This document shows, one piece after another, positions 26,007-33,839 of a stretch of 39,936 bases of DNA. Both the position numbers and the translations under genes were made by a program. Position 1 is the stretch's first letter. Each line of letters opens with the position of its first letter. The DNA is from Streptomyces sp. CoH27 (lineage in GTDB: Bacteria > Actinomycetota > Actinomycetes > Streptomycetales > Streptomycetaceae), in NCBI RefSeq assembly GCF_020181035.1, contig NZ_JAIQYY010000024.1, positions 95,632 through 135,567 on the forward strand, in the 5' to 3' direction. A model generated the notes under the pieces. It did not search any database. It was not told where the DNA came from and saw only the letters and a list, made by a program, of their open reading frames with translations.

Positions 26007-27143
26007 GTGGCCACGGACTACTACGCCGTTCTCGGCGTGCGCCGCGACGCGTCGCAGGATGAGATCAAGAAGGCGTTCCGCCGGCTCGCGCGCGAGCTGC
26101 ACCCGGACGTCAACCCGGATCCGAAGACCCAGGAGCGGTTCAAGGAGATCAACGCCGCTTACGAGGTGCTGTCGGACCCGCAGAAGAAGCAGGTCTACGA
26201 CCTCGGCGGCGACCCGCTCTCCGCGGCGGGCGGTGCGGGCGCGGGCGGCTTCGGGGCCGGTGGCTTCGGCAACTTCTCCGACATCATGGACGCGTTCTTC
26301 GGTACGGCGTCGCAGCGCGGGCCGCGCTCGCGCACCCGGCGCGGCCAGGACGCGATGATCCGCATCGAGGTCGAGCTGGACGAGGCGGCCTTCGGGACGA
26401 CCAAGGACATCCAGGTCGACACCGCGGTCGTCTGCAACACCTGCAACGGCGAGGGCGCGGCCCCGGGCACGTCCGCTCAGACGTGTGACATGTGCCGTGG
26501 CCGCGGTGAGGTCTCGCAGGTCACCCGGTCCTTCCTGGGCCAGGTCATGACGTCGCGGCCCTGCCCCCAGTGCCAGGGCTTCGGCACGGTCGTGCCGACC
26601 CCGTGCCCGGAGTGCGCCGGCGACGGCCGCGTCCGCTCGCGTCGCACGCTGACCGTCAAGATCCCGGCCGGTGTCGACAACGGCACCCGGATCCAGCTCG
26701 CCGGCGAGGGCGAGGTCGGGCCGGGCGGCGGTCCCGCCGGTGACCTGTACGTCGAGATCCACGAGCTGCCGCACTCGACCTTCCAGCGGCGCGGCGACGA
26801 CCTGCACTGCACGGTGACGATCCCGATGACGGCCGCGGCCCTCGGCACCAAGGTGCCGCTGGAGACCCTGGACGGCATGGAGGAGGTCGACATCCGGCCC
26901 GGTACCCAGTCCGGCCAGTCGATCCCGCTGCACAACCGGGGCGTCACGCATCTGCGCGGCGGTGGCCGGGGTGACCTGGTCGTCCACGTCGAGGTCCAGA
27001 CCCCGACCAAGCTGGACCCCGAGCAGGAACGGCTGCTGCGCGAGCTGGCCAAGCTGCGCGGCGAGGAACGGCCACAGGGGCAGTTCCAGCCGGGACAGCA
27101 GGGGCTGTTCTCGCGGTTGAAGGATGCGTTCAACGGGCGCTGA
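26007..27143 (+). CDS. dnaJ: Chaperone DnaJ (DnaJ2-type)
   Basis: 378 aa from a GTG directly abutting the hrcA stop. This Hsp70 co-chaperone stimulates DnaK ATPase and delivers substrates. The J domain occupies residues 1-70 with HPD near 32. A short Gly/Phe-rich linker follows (GAGAGGFGAGGFGNF). Four zinc-finger CxxCxGxG motifs lie at about 143-209 (CNTCNGEG, CDMCRGRG, CPQCQGFG, CPECAGDG), followed by the substrate-binding C-terminal domains. The extreme C-terminus, QPGQQGLFSRLKDAFNGR, is re-encoded twice more downstream. The stop context is TGA-C, a leaky context in other bacteria. Confidence 0.97.
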   Translation: MATDYYAVLGVRRDASQDEIKKAFRRLARELHPDVNPDPKTQERFKEINAAYEVLSDPQKKQVYDLGGDPLSAAGGAGAGGFGAGGFGNFSDIMDAFFGTASQRGPRSRTRRGQDAMIRIEVELDEAAFGTTKDIQVDTAVVCNTCNGEGAAPGTSAQTCDMCRGRGEVSQVTRSFLGQVMTSRPCPQCQGFGTVVPTPCPECAGDGRVRSRRTLTVKIPAGVDNGTRIQLAGEGEVGPGGGPAGDLYVEIHELPHSTFQRRGDDLHCTVTIPMTAAALGTKVPLETLDGMEEVDIRPGTQSGQSIPLHNRGVTHLRGGGRGDLVVHVEVQTPTKLDPEQERLLRELAKLRGEERPQGQFQPGQQGLFSRLKDAFNGR

Positions 27144-27372
27144 CGCGTGGCGCTGCGGGGTGGCCGGGGGTCCGGGGGGTGGCCCCCGGGTAGGCACGGT
27201 CAGCCGGGACAGCAGGGGTTGTTCAGTCGGCTGAAGGACGCCTTCAACGGGCGCTGACCGCGTGGCGCTGCGGGGTGGCCGGGGGTCCGGGGGTTGGCCC
27301 CCGGGCAGGCGCAGTCAGCCGGGACAGCAGGGGTTGTTCAGCCGGCTGAAGGATGCGTTCAACGGGCGCTGA
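27087..27372 (+). repeat. Tandem repeat of the dnaJ 3' end: 2.5 copies of a 114/115-bp unit
   Basis: Units start at 27087 (the true dnaJ end), 27201 and 27316. Each begins with 57 bp encoding QPGQQGLFSRLKDAFNGR plus TGA; the first two continue into a 57- or 58-bp spacer with a GC hairpin (CCGGGGG / CCCCCGG). The coding parts differ only at synonymous positions (7, 5 and 3 differences pairwise), while the spacers differ by four substitutions and one indel. Copy 2 is in frame with dnaJ after its stop; copy 3 is not. This fills most of 27144-27483; the rest holds a small palindrome and the next gene's upstream region. Confidence 0.95.
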
Positions 27373-27423
27373 GCCCTTTGGGATCAGGGGCGTACCGGGA
27401 GCTTCGGCACCCTGTATGCCCCT

Positions 27424-27440
27424 GTCCTATGCCATAGGAC
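27424..27440. promoter_or_regulatory. Palindrome upstream of the nitronate monooxygenase gene
   Basis: GTCCTAT-GCC-ATAGGAC is a perfect seven-base inverted repeat centred about 50 bp before the start codon. It could be an operator or a small hairpin. Confidence 0.3.
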
Positions 27441-27483
27441 GCCCGGATTCGGACTTGTTCGAAGGACGTGACAACATGCGGTC

Positions 27484-28560
27484 ATGTCCTCCGCGCTGAC
27501 CGATCTCTTCCCCCACCCGATCGTGCAGGCCCCCATGGCGGGCGGTGTCTCCGTCCCGCAGCTCGCCGCCGCCGTGTCCGAGGCCGGTGGTCTCGGGTTC
27601 CTCGCCGCCGGTTACAAGACCGCCGACGGGATGTACCGGGAGATCAAGCAGCTGAGGGGGCTCACGAGCCGCCCCTTCGGGGTGAACGTGTTCATGCCGC
27701 AGCCCGAGTACGCCGAGTCGGGCGCCGTCGAGGTCTACGCCCATCAGCTGGCCGGCGAGGCCGCCTGGTACGAGACCGAGCTGGGCGACCCCGACAGCGG
27801 CCGGGACGACGGCTACGACGCCAAGCTCGCCGTACTCCTCGACAACCCGGTGCCGGTGGTCTCCTTCCACTTCGGCGTGCCGGACGGCGACGTCCTCGAC
27901 CGGCTGCGCCGGGCCGGCACCGTCACCCTGGTCACCGCCACCACCGCCGAGGAGGCCCGCGCGGTCGAGCGGGCCGGGGCCGACGCGGTGATCGCACAGG
28001 GCGTGGAGGCCGGCGGTCATCAGGGGACGCACCGGGACCTGCCCGAGAACGACGGCTCGGGCATCGGCCTGCTGTCGCTGGTCGCGCAGATCCGCGAGGC
28101 CGTGAGCCTGCCGATCGTCGCCGCCGGCGGCATCATGCGCGGCGGCCAGATCGCCGCCGTCCTCGCGGCGGGCGCGAGCGCGGCCCAGCTGGGCACCGCC
28201 TTCCTCGCCACCCCCGAGTCCGGCGCCCACGCCCTGCACAAGCAGGCGCTGACCAACCCCCTGTTCGCGCGCACCGAGTTGACCCGCGCCTTCTCCGGCC
28301 GGCCGGCCCGCGGACTGGTCAACCGCTTCCTGCGCGAGCACGGCCCGTACGCCCCCGCCGCCTACCCGGAGATCCACCACCTCACCTCGCCGCTGCGCAA
28401 GGCCGCCGCCAAGGCCGGGGACGCGCAGGGCATGGCGCTGTGGGCGGGCCAGGGCCACCGGCTGGCCCGGGAGCTGCCGGCCGGGGAGCTGGTGGAGGTG
28501 CTGGCGGCCGAACTCGCCGCCGCCCGGACAGCGTTGTCGGCCGGGGGTGACGCGCGATGA
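27484..28560 (+). CDS. Nitronate monooxygenase / 2-nitropropane dioxygenase family flavoprotein
   Basis: 358 aa, starting MSSALTDLFPHPIVQAPMAG. It is an FMN TIM-barrel enzyme that oxidises alkyl nitronates such as propionate-3-nitronate. Features are the N-terminal QAPMAGGVSVPQLAAAVSEAGGLGFLAAGY, GVEAGGHQGTH near residue 177 with the catalytic-type His, and the phosphate-binding LPIVAAGGIMRGGQIAAVLAAGASAAQLGTAF. The product overlaps rsmE by four bases, so the pair is co-translated; the functional link is not obvious. CAACAT six bases before the ATG may be a weak leaderless-type -10, and no good Shine-Dalgarno sequence is present. Confidence 0.88.
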   Translation: MSSALTDLFPHPIVQAPMAGGVSVPQLAAAVSEAGGLGFLAAGYKTADGMYREIKQLRGLTSRPFGVNVFMPQPEYAESGAVEVYAHQLAGEAAWYETELGDPDSGRDDGYDAKLAVLLDNPVPVVSFHFGVPDGDVLDRLRRAGTVTLVTATTAEEARAVERAGADAVIAQGVEAGGHQGTHRDLPENDGSGIGLLSLVAQIREAVSLPIVAAGGIMRGGQIAAVLAAGASAAQLGTAFLATPESGAHALHKQALTNPLFARTELTRAFSGRPARGLVNRFLREHGPYAPAAYPEIHHLTSPLRKAAAKAGDAQGMALWAGQGHRLARELPAGELVEVLAAELAAARTALSAGGDAR

Positions 28561-29294
28561 CCGCACCCGTCTTCGTCGTCGACCAACTCGACCGTGTGGG
28601 GCCGGAGTTCGTGCTGGAGGGCCCCGAGGGTCGGCATGCCGTCTCCGTGAAGCGGCTGCGGCCGGGCGAGGACGTCGTCCTCACCGACGGGCAGGGCCGC
28701 TGGGCCGAGGGTGTCGTCAAGGCGGCCGAGGGCAAGGACCGGCTCGTCGTGACCGTCGAGTCCGTCCACGAGGAGCCGCCGGCCGCCCCGCGCATCACCG
28801 TCGTCCAGGCCCTGCCCAAGGGCGACCGGGGCGAGGTGGCCGTGGAGACGATGACCGAGGTCGGCGTCGACGCGATCGTGCCCTGGCAGGCGTCGCGCTG
28901 CATCACCCAGTGGAAGGGCGAGCGCGGACTGAAGGCGCTCGGCAAGTGGCGGGCCACCGCCCGCGAGGCCGGCAAGCAGTCCCGCCGGGTCCGCTTCCCC
29001 GAGGTCGCGGACGCGGCGACGACCAAGCAGATCGGGGCACTGCTCGCCACGGCCGACTTCGCCGCCGTCCTCCACGAGAGCGGCGAGGAGCGCCTGGCCA
29101 CCGCCGAACTCCCCACGGACGGCGAGATCGTGCTGGTCGTCGGCCCCGAAGGGGGCGTCTCTCCCGAGGAGCTGGCCCTGTTCGCCGAGGCGGGTGCGCG
29201 GCCGTACGTCCTCGGGCCCACCGTGTTGCGCACCTCCACCGCCGGCACCGCCGCCGCGGCCCTGCTGCTGGGCCGTACCGGCCGCTGGTCCTGA
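28557..29294 (+). CDS. rsmE: 16S rRNA m3U1498 methyltransferase RsmE
   Basis: 245 aa, starting at the ATGA overlap with the preceding gene. RsmE methylates U1498 of 16S rRNA in the assembled 30S subunit using SAM. The PUA-like N-terminus (GRHAVSVKRLRPGEDVVLTD) is followed by a SPOUT knot domain: VVQALPKGDRGEVAVETMTE, VGPEGGVSPEELALF near residue 194 and LGPTVLRTSTAGTAAAALLL near 220. The last codons and stop are part of a 17-bp tandem duplication. Confidence 0.95.
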   Translation: MTAPVFVVDQLDRVGPEFVLEGPEGRHAVSVKRLRPGEDVVLTDGQGRWAEGVVKAAEGKDRLVVTVESVHEEPPAAPRITVVQALPKGDRGEVAVETMTEVGVDAIVPWQASRCITQWKGERGLKALGKWRATAREAGKQSRRVRFPEVADAATTKQIGALLATADFAAVLHESGEERLATAELPTDGEIVLVVGPEGGVSPEELALFAEAGARPYVLGPTVLRTSTAGTAAAALLLGRTGRWS

Positions 29295-29317
29295 CACACA
29301 GCTGGTCCTGACACACA
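29284..29317 (+). repeat. 17-bp perfect tandem duplication over the rsmE stop codon
   Basis: GCTGGTCCTGACACACA occurs at 29284-29300 and again immediately at 29301-29317. The first copy holds the final Trp-Ser codons and stop of rsmE. Confidence 0.9.
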
Positions 29318-29330
29318 TCTGGGGGACACC

Positions 29331-29723
29331 GTGGAACTCGCCCAAGTCCGGCTCCTGGTCACCGACTTCGCCGCGTGCTACCGCTTCTACGCCGACGTCC
29401 TCGGCCTGAAGCCGCAGTCCGGCGCGACCGAGGGGCCGTACGAGAAGTTCAGCCCGCACACCGGCTCCGCCGGGATCGCCCTCCAGGACCGGGCGATGAT
29501 GGCCGAGATCCTGGACGAGCTGGGCGAGACCGCCACCGGGCACCGCTCCCTGGTGGTGCTGCGCGTGGACGACCTCGACGCCTACTGCGCCGAGATCACC
29601 TCCCGCGGCGCCGCCCTGCTGCACGGCCCGGCCCCGATGACCGACCGCATGCGCGTGGCCCACCTCAAGGACCCGGAGGGGAACCTGGTGGAGCTTCAGC
29701 AGTGGCTGCTGCTGCGCGGCTGA
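29331..29723 (+). CDS. VOC (glyoxalase/bleomycin-resistance) superfamily protein
   Basis: 130 aa from the GTG at 29331, shortly after GGGGG. The two beta-alpha-beta-beta-beta modules are visible: VRLLVTDFAACYRFYADVLGL (1-24) and VVLRVDDLDAYCAEITSRGA, ending with AHLKDPEGNLVELQQWL. The terminal Glu in NLVELQQW is a typical metal ligand. The superfamily covers glyoxalases, dioxygenases and antibiotic-binding proteins; the substrate is not inferable. It follows rsmE by 36 bp and its 3' end overlaps the convergent gene by 59 bp. Confidence 0.85.
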   Translation: MELAQVRLLVTDFAACYRFYADVLGLKPQSGATEGPYEKFSPHTGSAGIALQDRAMMAEILDELGETATGHRSLVVLRVDDLDAYCAEITSRGAALLHGPAPMTDRMRVAHLKDPEGNLVELQQWLLLRG

Positions 29724-30039
29724 GGGCGACGCCGGGCAGCAGGGCCCGGCCGTCCACGTCGCCGGGTGCCGGCCGCAGCCGCCGTACCGCGTCCGCGAAC
29801 GCCCGTACGACGCCTGGCTCGTGCAGATTGACGGCGTTCCCGCGGTGGTCGGCGACGAGGCCGGAGTGCCCGTAGGCACCGCCGGTGCCCGGGAACACGA
29901 TCCGGATCGGGGTCCCGTCCCGGTACAGCGTCAGCACCTCCTGGCAGGGGCCGCCGTTCCGGTGCCGGTGCCGGACCGTCCACCGGTACTCGGTCCCGTC
30001 CGCCAGCACGAGCCGCCTGAACCTGCGTTCGCTGCGCAT
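29665..30039 (-). CDS. Small conserved hypothetical protein
   Basis: 124 aa, starting MRSERRFRRLVLADGTEYRW. The N-terminal 90 residues read as a compact beta-rich domain (TVRHRHRNGGPCQEVLTLYR, IRIVFPGTGGAYGHSGLVAD, AVNLHEPGVVRAFADAVRRL) that I associate with streptomycete hypotheticals. The last 30 residues, overlapping the VOC gene, are low-complexity Ala/Pro and may be a recent extension. It is divergent from the tricorn gene. Function unknown. Confidence 0.65.
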   Translation of the reverse strand: MRSERRFRRLVLADGTEYRWTVRHRHRNGGPCQEVLTLYRDGTPIRIVFPGTGGAYGHSGLVADHRGNAVNLHEPGVVRAFADAVRRLRPAPGDVDGRALLPGVALSRAAAATAEAPPGSPPGP

Positions 30040-30145
30040 CCGCCCAGCGTAGGCGCTTCACCGGGGACGCCGCTTCGGGAACACGGGCCGCGGGCAGCCG
30101 AGGGCAAGTGATCGAAACGGGGGGCGCGTAACCGCCGTCGCTGCG

Positions 30146-30157
30146 TACAGTGACGGG
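30146..30157 (+). promoter_or_regulatory. Probable -10 of a leaderless tricorn-protease transcript
   Basis: TACAGT at 30146-30151 is exactly six bases before the GTG at 30158. No Shine-Dalgarno sequence is present, consistent with transcription starting on the start codon. Confidence 0.5.
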
Positions 30158-33100
30158 GTGACTCAGGGTGCTTCGACGGGCTATCTCCGATTCCCCCATC
30201 TGCACGGCGACTTGGTGGCTTTCGTCGCCGAGGACGACGTATGGCTCGCGCCCCTCGACGGTGGCCGGGCCTGGCGGGTCAGCGCCGACAACCGGCCCGT
30301 GACCCAGCCCCGGATATCCCCGGACGGGCGGTTCCTCGCCTGGACCTCCGGCCGGGACGGTGCGCCCGAGGTGCATGTCGCCCCCGTCGACGGCGGCCCC
30401 GCCGAGCGGCTGACGTACTGGGGCAACCGCCGTACGGAGGTGCGCGGCTGGACGCCCGACGGGCGGGTGCTCGCGCTCGGCGCGCAGGGCCGGCCCAGCT
30501 TCCGGCAGACCTGGGCGTACGCCGTCCCGCTGGACGGCGGCCCCGCCGAGACCCTGCCGTACGGCCCGGTCGGCGATGTGGCGCTCGGGCCGGCCACCGT
30601 GCTGCTGTCCGCGCCGATGGGCCGCGAGGCCGCCTACTGGAAGCGCTACCGGGGCGGTACGGCGGGCAAGCTGTGGATCGACAGGGAGGGGAGCGGGGAG
30701 TTCGTACGGCTGCACGAGGACGTCGACGGGAACATCGAGTGCCCGGTCTGGGCGGGCGACCGCATCGCCTTCCTCTCCGACCACGAGGGCACCGGCGCCC
30801 TCTACTCCTCCCTCGCCGACGGCTCCGACCTGCGCCGCCACACAGCGCTTGGGGGCACCTCCCGCGATGGGGGTCCCTCCCGCGCGAGCGAAGCCGAGCG
30901 TGGGGGAGAAGCCGAGCGTGGGGGAGGCTTCTACGCCCGGCACGCGGCCGGTGACGGCACCCGGGTCGTCTACAGCGCGGCCGGTGAACTGTGGCTCCTG
31001 GACGATCTGGACGGCGCCGAGCCGCGCCGGCTGGACGTGCGCCTCGGCGGGCCCCGCGTCGATCTGCGCCCCCGCCCGGTGAACGCCGCCCGCTGGTTCG
31101 GCGCGGCCGCCCCCGACCACACCGCGCGCGGCAGCGCCGTCTGCGTGCGCGGCGGGATCCACTGGGTCACCCACCGCTACGGCCCCGCCCGCGCCCTCGC
31201 CGCCACCCCCGGCGTCCGCGCCCGGATGCCGCGTGCCTTCCGCGCCGATGGCGAGGAGTGGGTGGTGTGGGTGACGGACGCCGAGGGCGACGACGCCCTG
31301 GAGTTCGCCCCCGCCACCGGCAACGTTCCCGGCGCCACGCCGCGCCGGCTCGCCGCCGGACAGCTCGGCCGGGTCCTGGAGCTCGCCATGGCCCCCGACG
31401 GCAGCCGGGCCGCCGTGGCCGCGCACGACGGGCGGCTGCTGCTCGTCGAGCGGGAGACCGGCGAGGTCCGTGAGGTCGACCGCAGCGACGACGGTGAGGT
31501 CTCCGGGCTCGCCTTCTCCCCCGACTCCGCCTGGCTCGCCTGGGCCCACCCCGGCCCCCGCCCGCTCTCCCAGCTGCGCCTCGCCCACACCACCGACCTG
31601 TCCGTCACCGAGGCGACCCCGCTGCGCTTCATGGACTACGCCCCCGCCTTCACCCTCGACGGCAAGCATCTGGCGTTCCTGTCCAACCGCGCCTTCGACC
31701 CGGTCTACGACGAGCACGTCTTCGACCTCGCCTTCGTGGTCGGCGCCCGCCCGCACCTGATCACGCTGGCCGCCACCACCCCCTCGCCCTTCGGCCCGCA
31801 GCGCCACGGCCGCCCCTTCGAGACGCCGGACAAGGACGAGACCCCCGACAGCGAGGGCACTCCCGCCACCCGCATCGACCTCGAAGGCCTCGCCGACCGC
31901 ATCGTCCCGTTCCCGGTGGAAGCCGGCCGCTACTCCACCCTCCGCGCCGCCAAGGACGGCGTCCTCTGGCTGCGCCACCCCGTGGAGGGCGTTCTCGGCG
32001 CCACCCGCGCCCGCCCCGAGGACCCCGACCCGCACACCGAGCTGGAGCGCTACGACCTCGCCCAGCGGCGCCTGGAACACCTCGCCTCCGACGTCGACCA
32101 CATCGAGGTCAGCGGCGACGGCAAACGCGTCCTGCTGTGGAGCGACGGCCGGCTCCGGGTCGCCCCCAGCGACCGCCGTACCGGCAGCGACGACGACGGC
32201 GACACCAGCGTCACCGTCGACCTCGCCCGCATCCGCCAGACCCTCGACCCGGCCGCCGAGTGGCGTCAGATGTACGACGAGACCGGCCGCCTCATGCGCG
32301 ACCACTTCTGGCGTCCCGACCTCGGCGGCGCCGACTGGACGGGCGTCCTGGACCGCTACCGCCCCCTCGTCGCCCGACTGGCCACCCACAGCGACCTCAC
32401 CGACCTCCTGTGGGAGGTACAGGGCGAACTGGGCACCTCGCACGCCTACGTCATCCCCGCCGGCGGCCGGGGCGGCGGCGCCCGGCACGGGCTGCTCGGC
32501 GCCGACATCTCCCGTCACGCGGACGGCAGTTGGCGTGTCGACCGCATCCTGCCGTCGGAGACCTCCGACCCCGACGCCCGCTCCCCGCTCGCCGCTCCCG
32601 GCGTCGCGGTCCGCCCCGGCGACGCGATCATCGCCGTGGCCGGGCACCAGGTCGACCCGGTGACGGGCCCGGGTCCGCTGCTCGTCGGCACGGCGGGCCA
32701 CCCGGTGGAACTGACCGTCTCCCCGGCGGGCGGCGGCGAACCCCGTCACACCGTGGTCGTCCCCATCGCCGACGAGGAACCCCTGCGCTACCACGACTGG
32801 GTCGCCGGCCGCCGCGCCCACGTCCACACGGCCTCCGGCGGCCGCCTCGGCTACCTCCACGTCCCCGACATGCAGGCCCCCGGCTGGGCCCAGATCCACC
32901 GCGACCTGCGCGTCGAGGTCGCCCGCGAGGGCCTGGTGGTCGACGTCCGCGAGAACCGCGGCGGCCACACCTCCCAGCTCGTGGTCGAGAAGCTGGCCCG
33001 CCGCGTGGTCGGCTGGGACGTCCCGCGCGGCATGCGTCCCACCAGCTACCCCCTCGACGCCCCGCGCGGCCCGGTCGTCGCCGTCGCCAACGAGTTCTCC

Positions 33101-33430
33101 GGCTCCGACGGCGACATCGTCAACGCGGCGATCAAGGCCCTCGGCATCGGCCCGGTCGTCGGCACCCGCACCTGGGGCGGAGTGATCGGCATCGACAGCC
33201 GCTACCGCCTGGTCGACGGCACCCTGGTCACCCAGCCGAAGTACGCGATGTGGCTGGAGGGTTACGGGTGGGACGTGGAGAACCGCGGGGTGGAGCCGGA
33301 TGTGGAGGTCGTACAGCGGCCGCAGGACTGGGTGGCGGGGAGGGACGTCCAGCTGGACGAGGCGATCAGGCTCGCGCTGGCGGCACTTCAGGAGCGGCCC
33401 GCGAAAACTCCGCCGGGAATGCCCACCTGA
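30158..33430 (+). CDS. Tricorn protease homologue (S41 family peptidase)
   Basis: 1090 aa from the GTG at 30158. Tricorn is a large cytosolic assembly that trims oligopeptides released by the proteasome, and actinomycetes are among the few bacteria with proteasomes. The N-terminal two-thirds hold beta-propeller repeats (QPRISPDGRFLAWTSGRDG, LAFSPDSAWLAWAHPGPR, FTLDGKHLAFLSNRAFD). A helical C1 segment follows (MYDETGRLMRDHFWRPDL), with the catalytic His near 762 (GTSHAYVIPAGG). A PDZ domain lies at about 790-870. The S41 core carries the nucleophile Ser near 983 (NEFSGSDGDIVN) and TRTWGGVIG. All expected catalytic elements appear intact. A repeat-derived insert lies at residues about 230-257. 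Confidence 0.93.
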   Translation: MTQGASTGYLRFPHLHGDLVAFVAEDDVWLAPLDGGRAWRVSADNRPVTQPRISPDGRFLAWTSGRDGAPEVHVAPVDGGPAERLTYWGNRRTEVRGWTPDGRVLALGAQGRPSFRQTWAYAVPLDGGPAETLPYGPVGDVALGPATVLLSAPMGREAAYWKRYRGGTAGKLWIDREGSGEFVRLHEDVDGNIECPVWAGDRIAFLSDHEGTGALYSSLADGSDLRRHTALGGTSRDGGPSRASEAERGGEAERGGGFYARHAAGDGTRVVYSAAGELWLLDDLDGAEPRRLDVRLGGPRVDLRPRPVNAARWFGAAAPDHTARGSAVCVRGGIHWVTHRYGPARALAATPGVRARMPRAFRADGEEWVVWVTDAEGDDALEFAPATGNVPGATPRRLAAGQLGRVLELAMAPDGSRAAVAAHDGRLLLVERETGEVREVDRSDDGEVSGLAFSPDSAWLAWAHPGPRPLSQLRLAHTTDLSVTEATPLRFMDYAPAFTLDGKHLAFLSNRAFDPVYDEHVFDLAFVVGARPHLITLAATTPSPFGPQRHGRPFETPDKDETPDSEGTPATRIDLEGLADRIVPFPVEAGRYSTLRAAKDGVLWLRHPVEGVLGATRARPEDPDPHTELERYDLAQRRLEHLASDVDHIEVSGDGKRVLLWSDGRLRVAPSDRRTGSDDDGDTSVTVDLARIRQTLDPAAEWRQMYDETGRLMRDHFWRPDLGGADWTGVLDRYRPLVARLATHSDLTDLLWEVQGELGTSHAYVIPAGGRGGGARHGLLGADISRHADGSWRVDRILPSETSDPDARSPLAAPGVAVRPGDAIIAVAGHQVDPVTGPGPLLVGTAGHPVELTVSPAGGGEPRHTVVVPIADEEPLRYHDWVAGRRAHVHTASGGRLGYLHVPDMQAPGWAQIHRDLRVEVAREGLVVDVRENRGGHTSQLVVEKLARRVVGWDVPRGMRPTSYPLDAPRGPVVAVANEFSGSDGDIVNAAIKALGIGPVVGTRTWGGVIGIDSRYRLVDGTLVTQPKYAMWLEGYGWDVENRGVEPDVEVVQRPQDWVAGRDVQLDEAIRLALAALQERPAKTPPGMPT
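30846..30930 (+). repeat. In-frame REP-like insertion in the tricorn gene
   Basis: The segment resembles a palindromic dispersed repeat common between streptomycete genes, with arms GGGGGCACCTCCC and GTGGGGGAGG. It contains an 18-bp unit, GAAGCCGAGCGTGGGGGA, twice in tandem (30890-30907, 30908-30925). It encodes a Gly/Ser/Arg/Glu-rich stretch ending in EAERGGEAERGGG without breaking the frame. Confidence 0.6.
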
Positions 33431-33479
33431 TACGACTACGATGCACCGGTACTGATCACAGGTGTGAGGAGGCACAGGC

Positions 33480-33833
33480 ATGGCAGGTGAACCGCAGGAC
33501 GACTGCCTGTTCTGCAGGATCGTCGCGGGGCACATCCCGGCGACGATCGTCCGCGAGACGGAGACAACCGTCGCCTTCCGCGACATAAACCCCCAGGCCC
33601 CCACTCACGTCCTCGTGATCCCCAAGGCCCACTACAAGAACGCGGCCGCCCTCGCCGCCGAAGCACCGCAGCTGGCGGCGGACGTCCTGCGCGAGACCCA
33701 GGCCGTGGCGGACGAGGACAAGCTCGACAGCTACCGCATCGTCTTCAACACGGGCTCCGGCGCCGGTCAGACCGTGTGGCACGCCCACGCGCACGTCCTC
33801 GGCGGCCGTGGCCTGGAATGGCCCCCCGGGTAA
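33480..33833 (+). CDS. HIT family nucleotide hydrolase
   Basis: 117 aa from an ATG preceded by GAGGAGG. It starts with DDCLFCRIVAGHIPATIV, typical of the Hint/HinT branch, and ends with the histidine triad HAHAHVLGG near residue 101. These enzymes hydrolyse AMP-lysine and other purine nucleoside phosphoramidates. Length matches HinT. A possible internal promoter (TACGAT, 33437-33442) follows the tricorn stop. It is 6 bp from rnz, so probably in one operon. Confidence 0.93.
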   Translation: MAGEPQDDCLFCRIVAGHIPATIVRETETTVAFRDINPQAPTHVLVIPKAHYKNAAALAAEAPQLAADVLRETQAVADEDKLDSYRIVFNTGSGAGQTVWHAHAHVLGGRGLEWPPG

Positions 33834-33839
33834 ACCATC

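Noticed and set aside
27144..27372. Extra dnaJ tail copies as independent small genes
   Set aside because: Neither copy has its own start codon and ribosome site; they are tail copies without heads. Readthrough from dnaJ remains possible only for copy 2.
29696..33604. A 1302-codon minus-strand open frame opposite the tricorn gene
   Set aside because: A shadow frame; the plus strand carries a full tricorn protease with catalytic residues.
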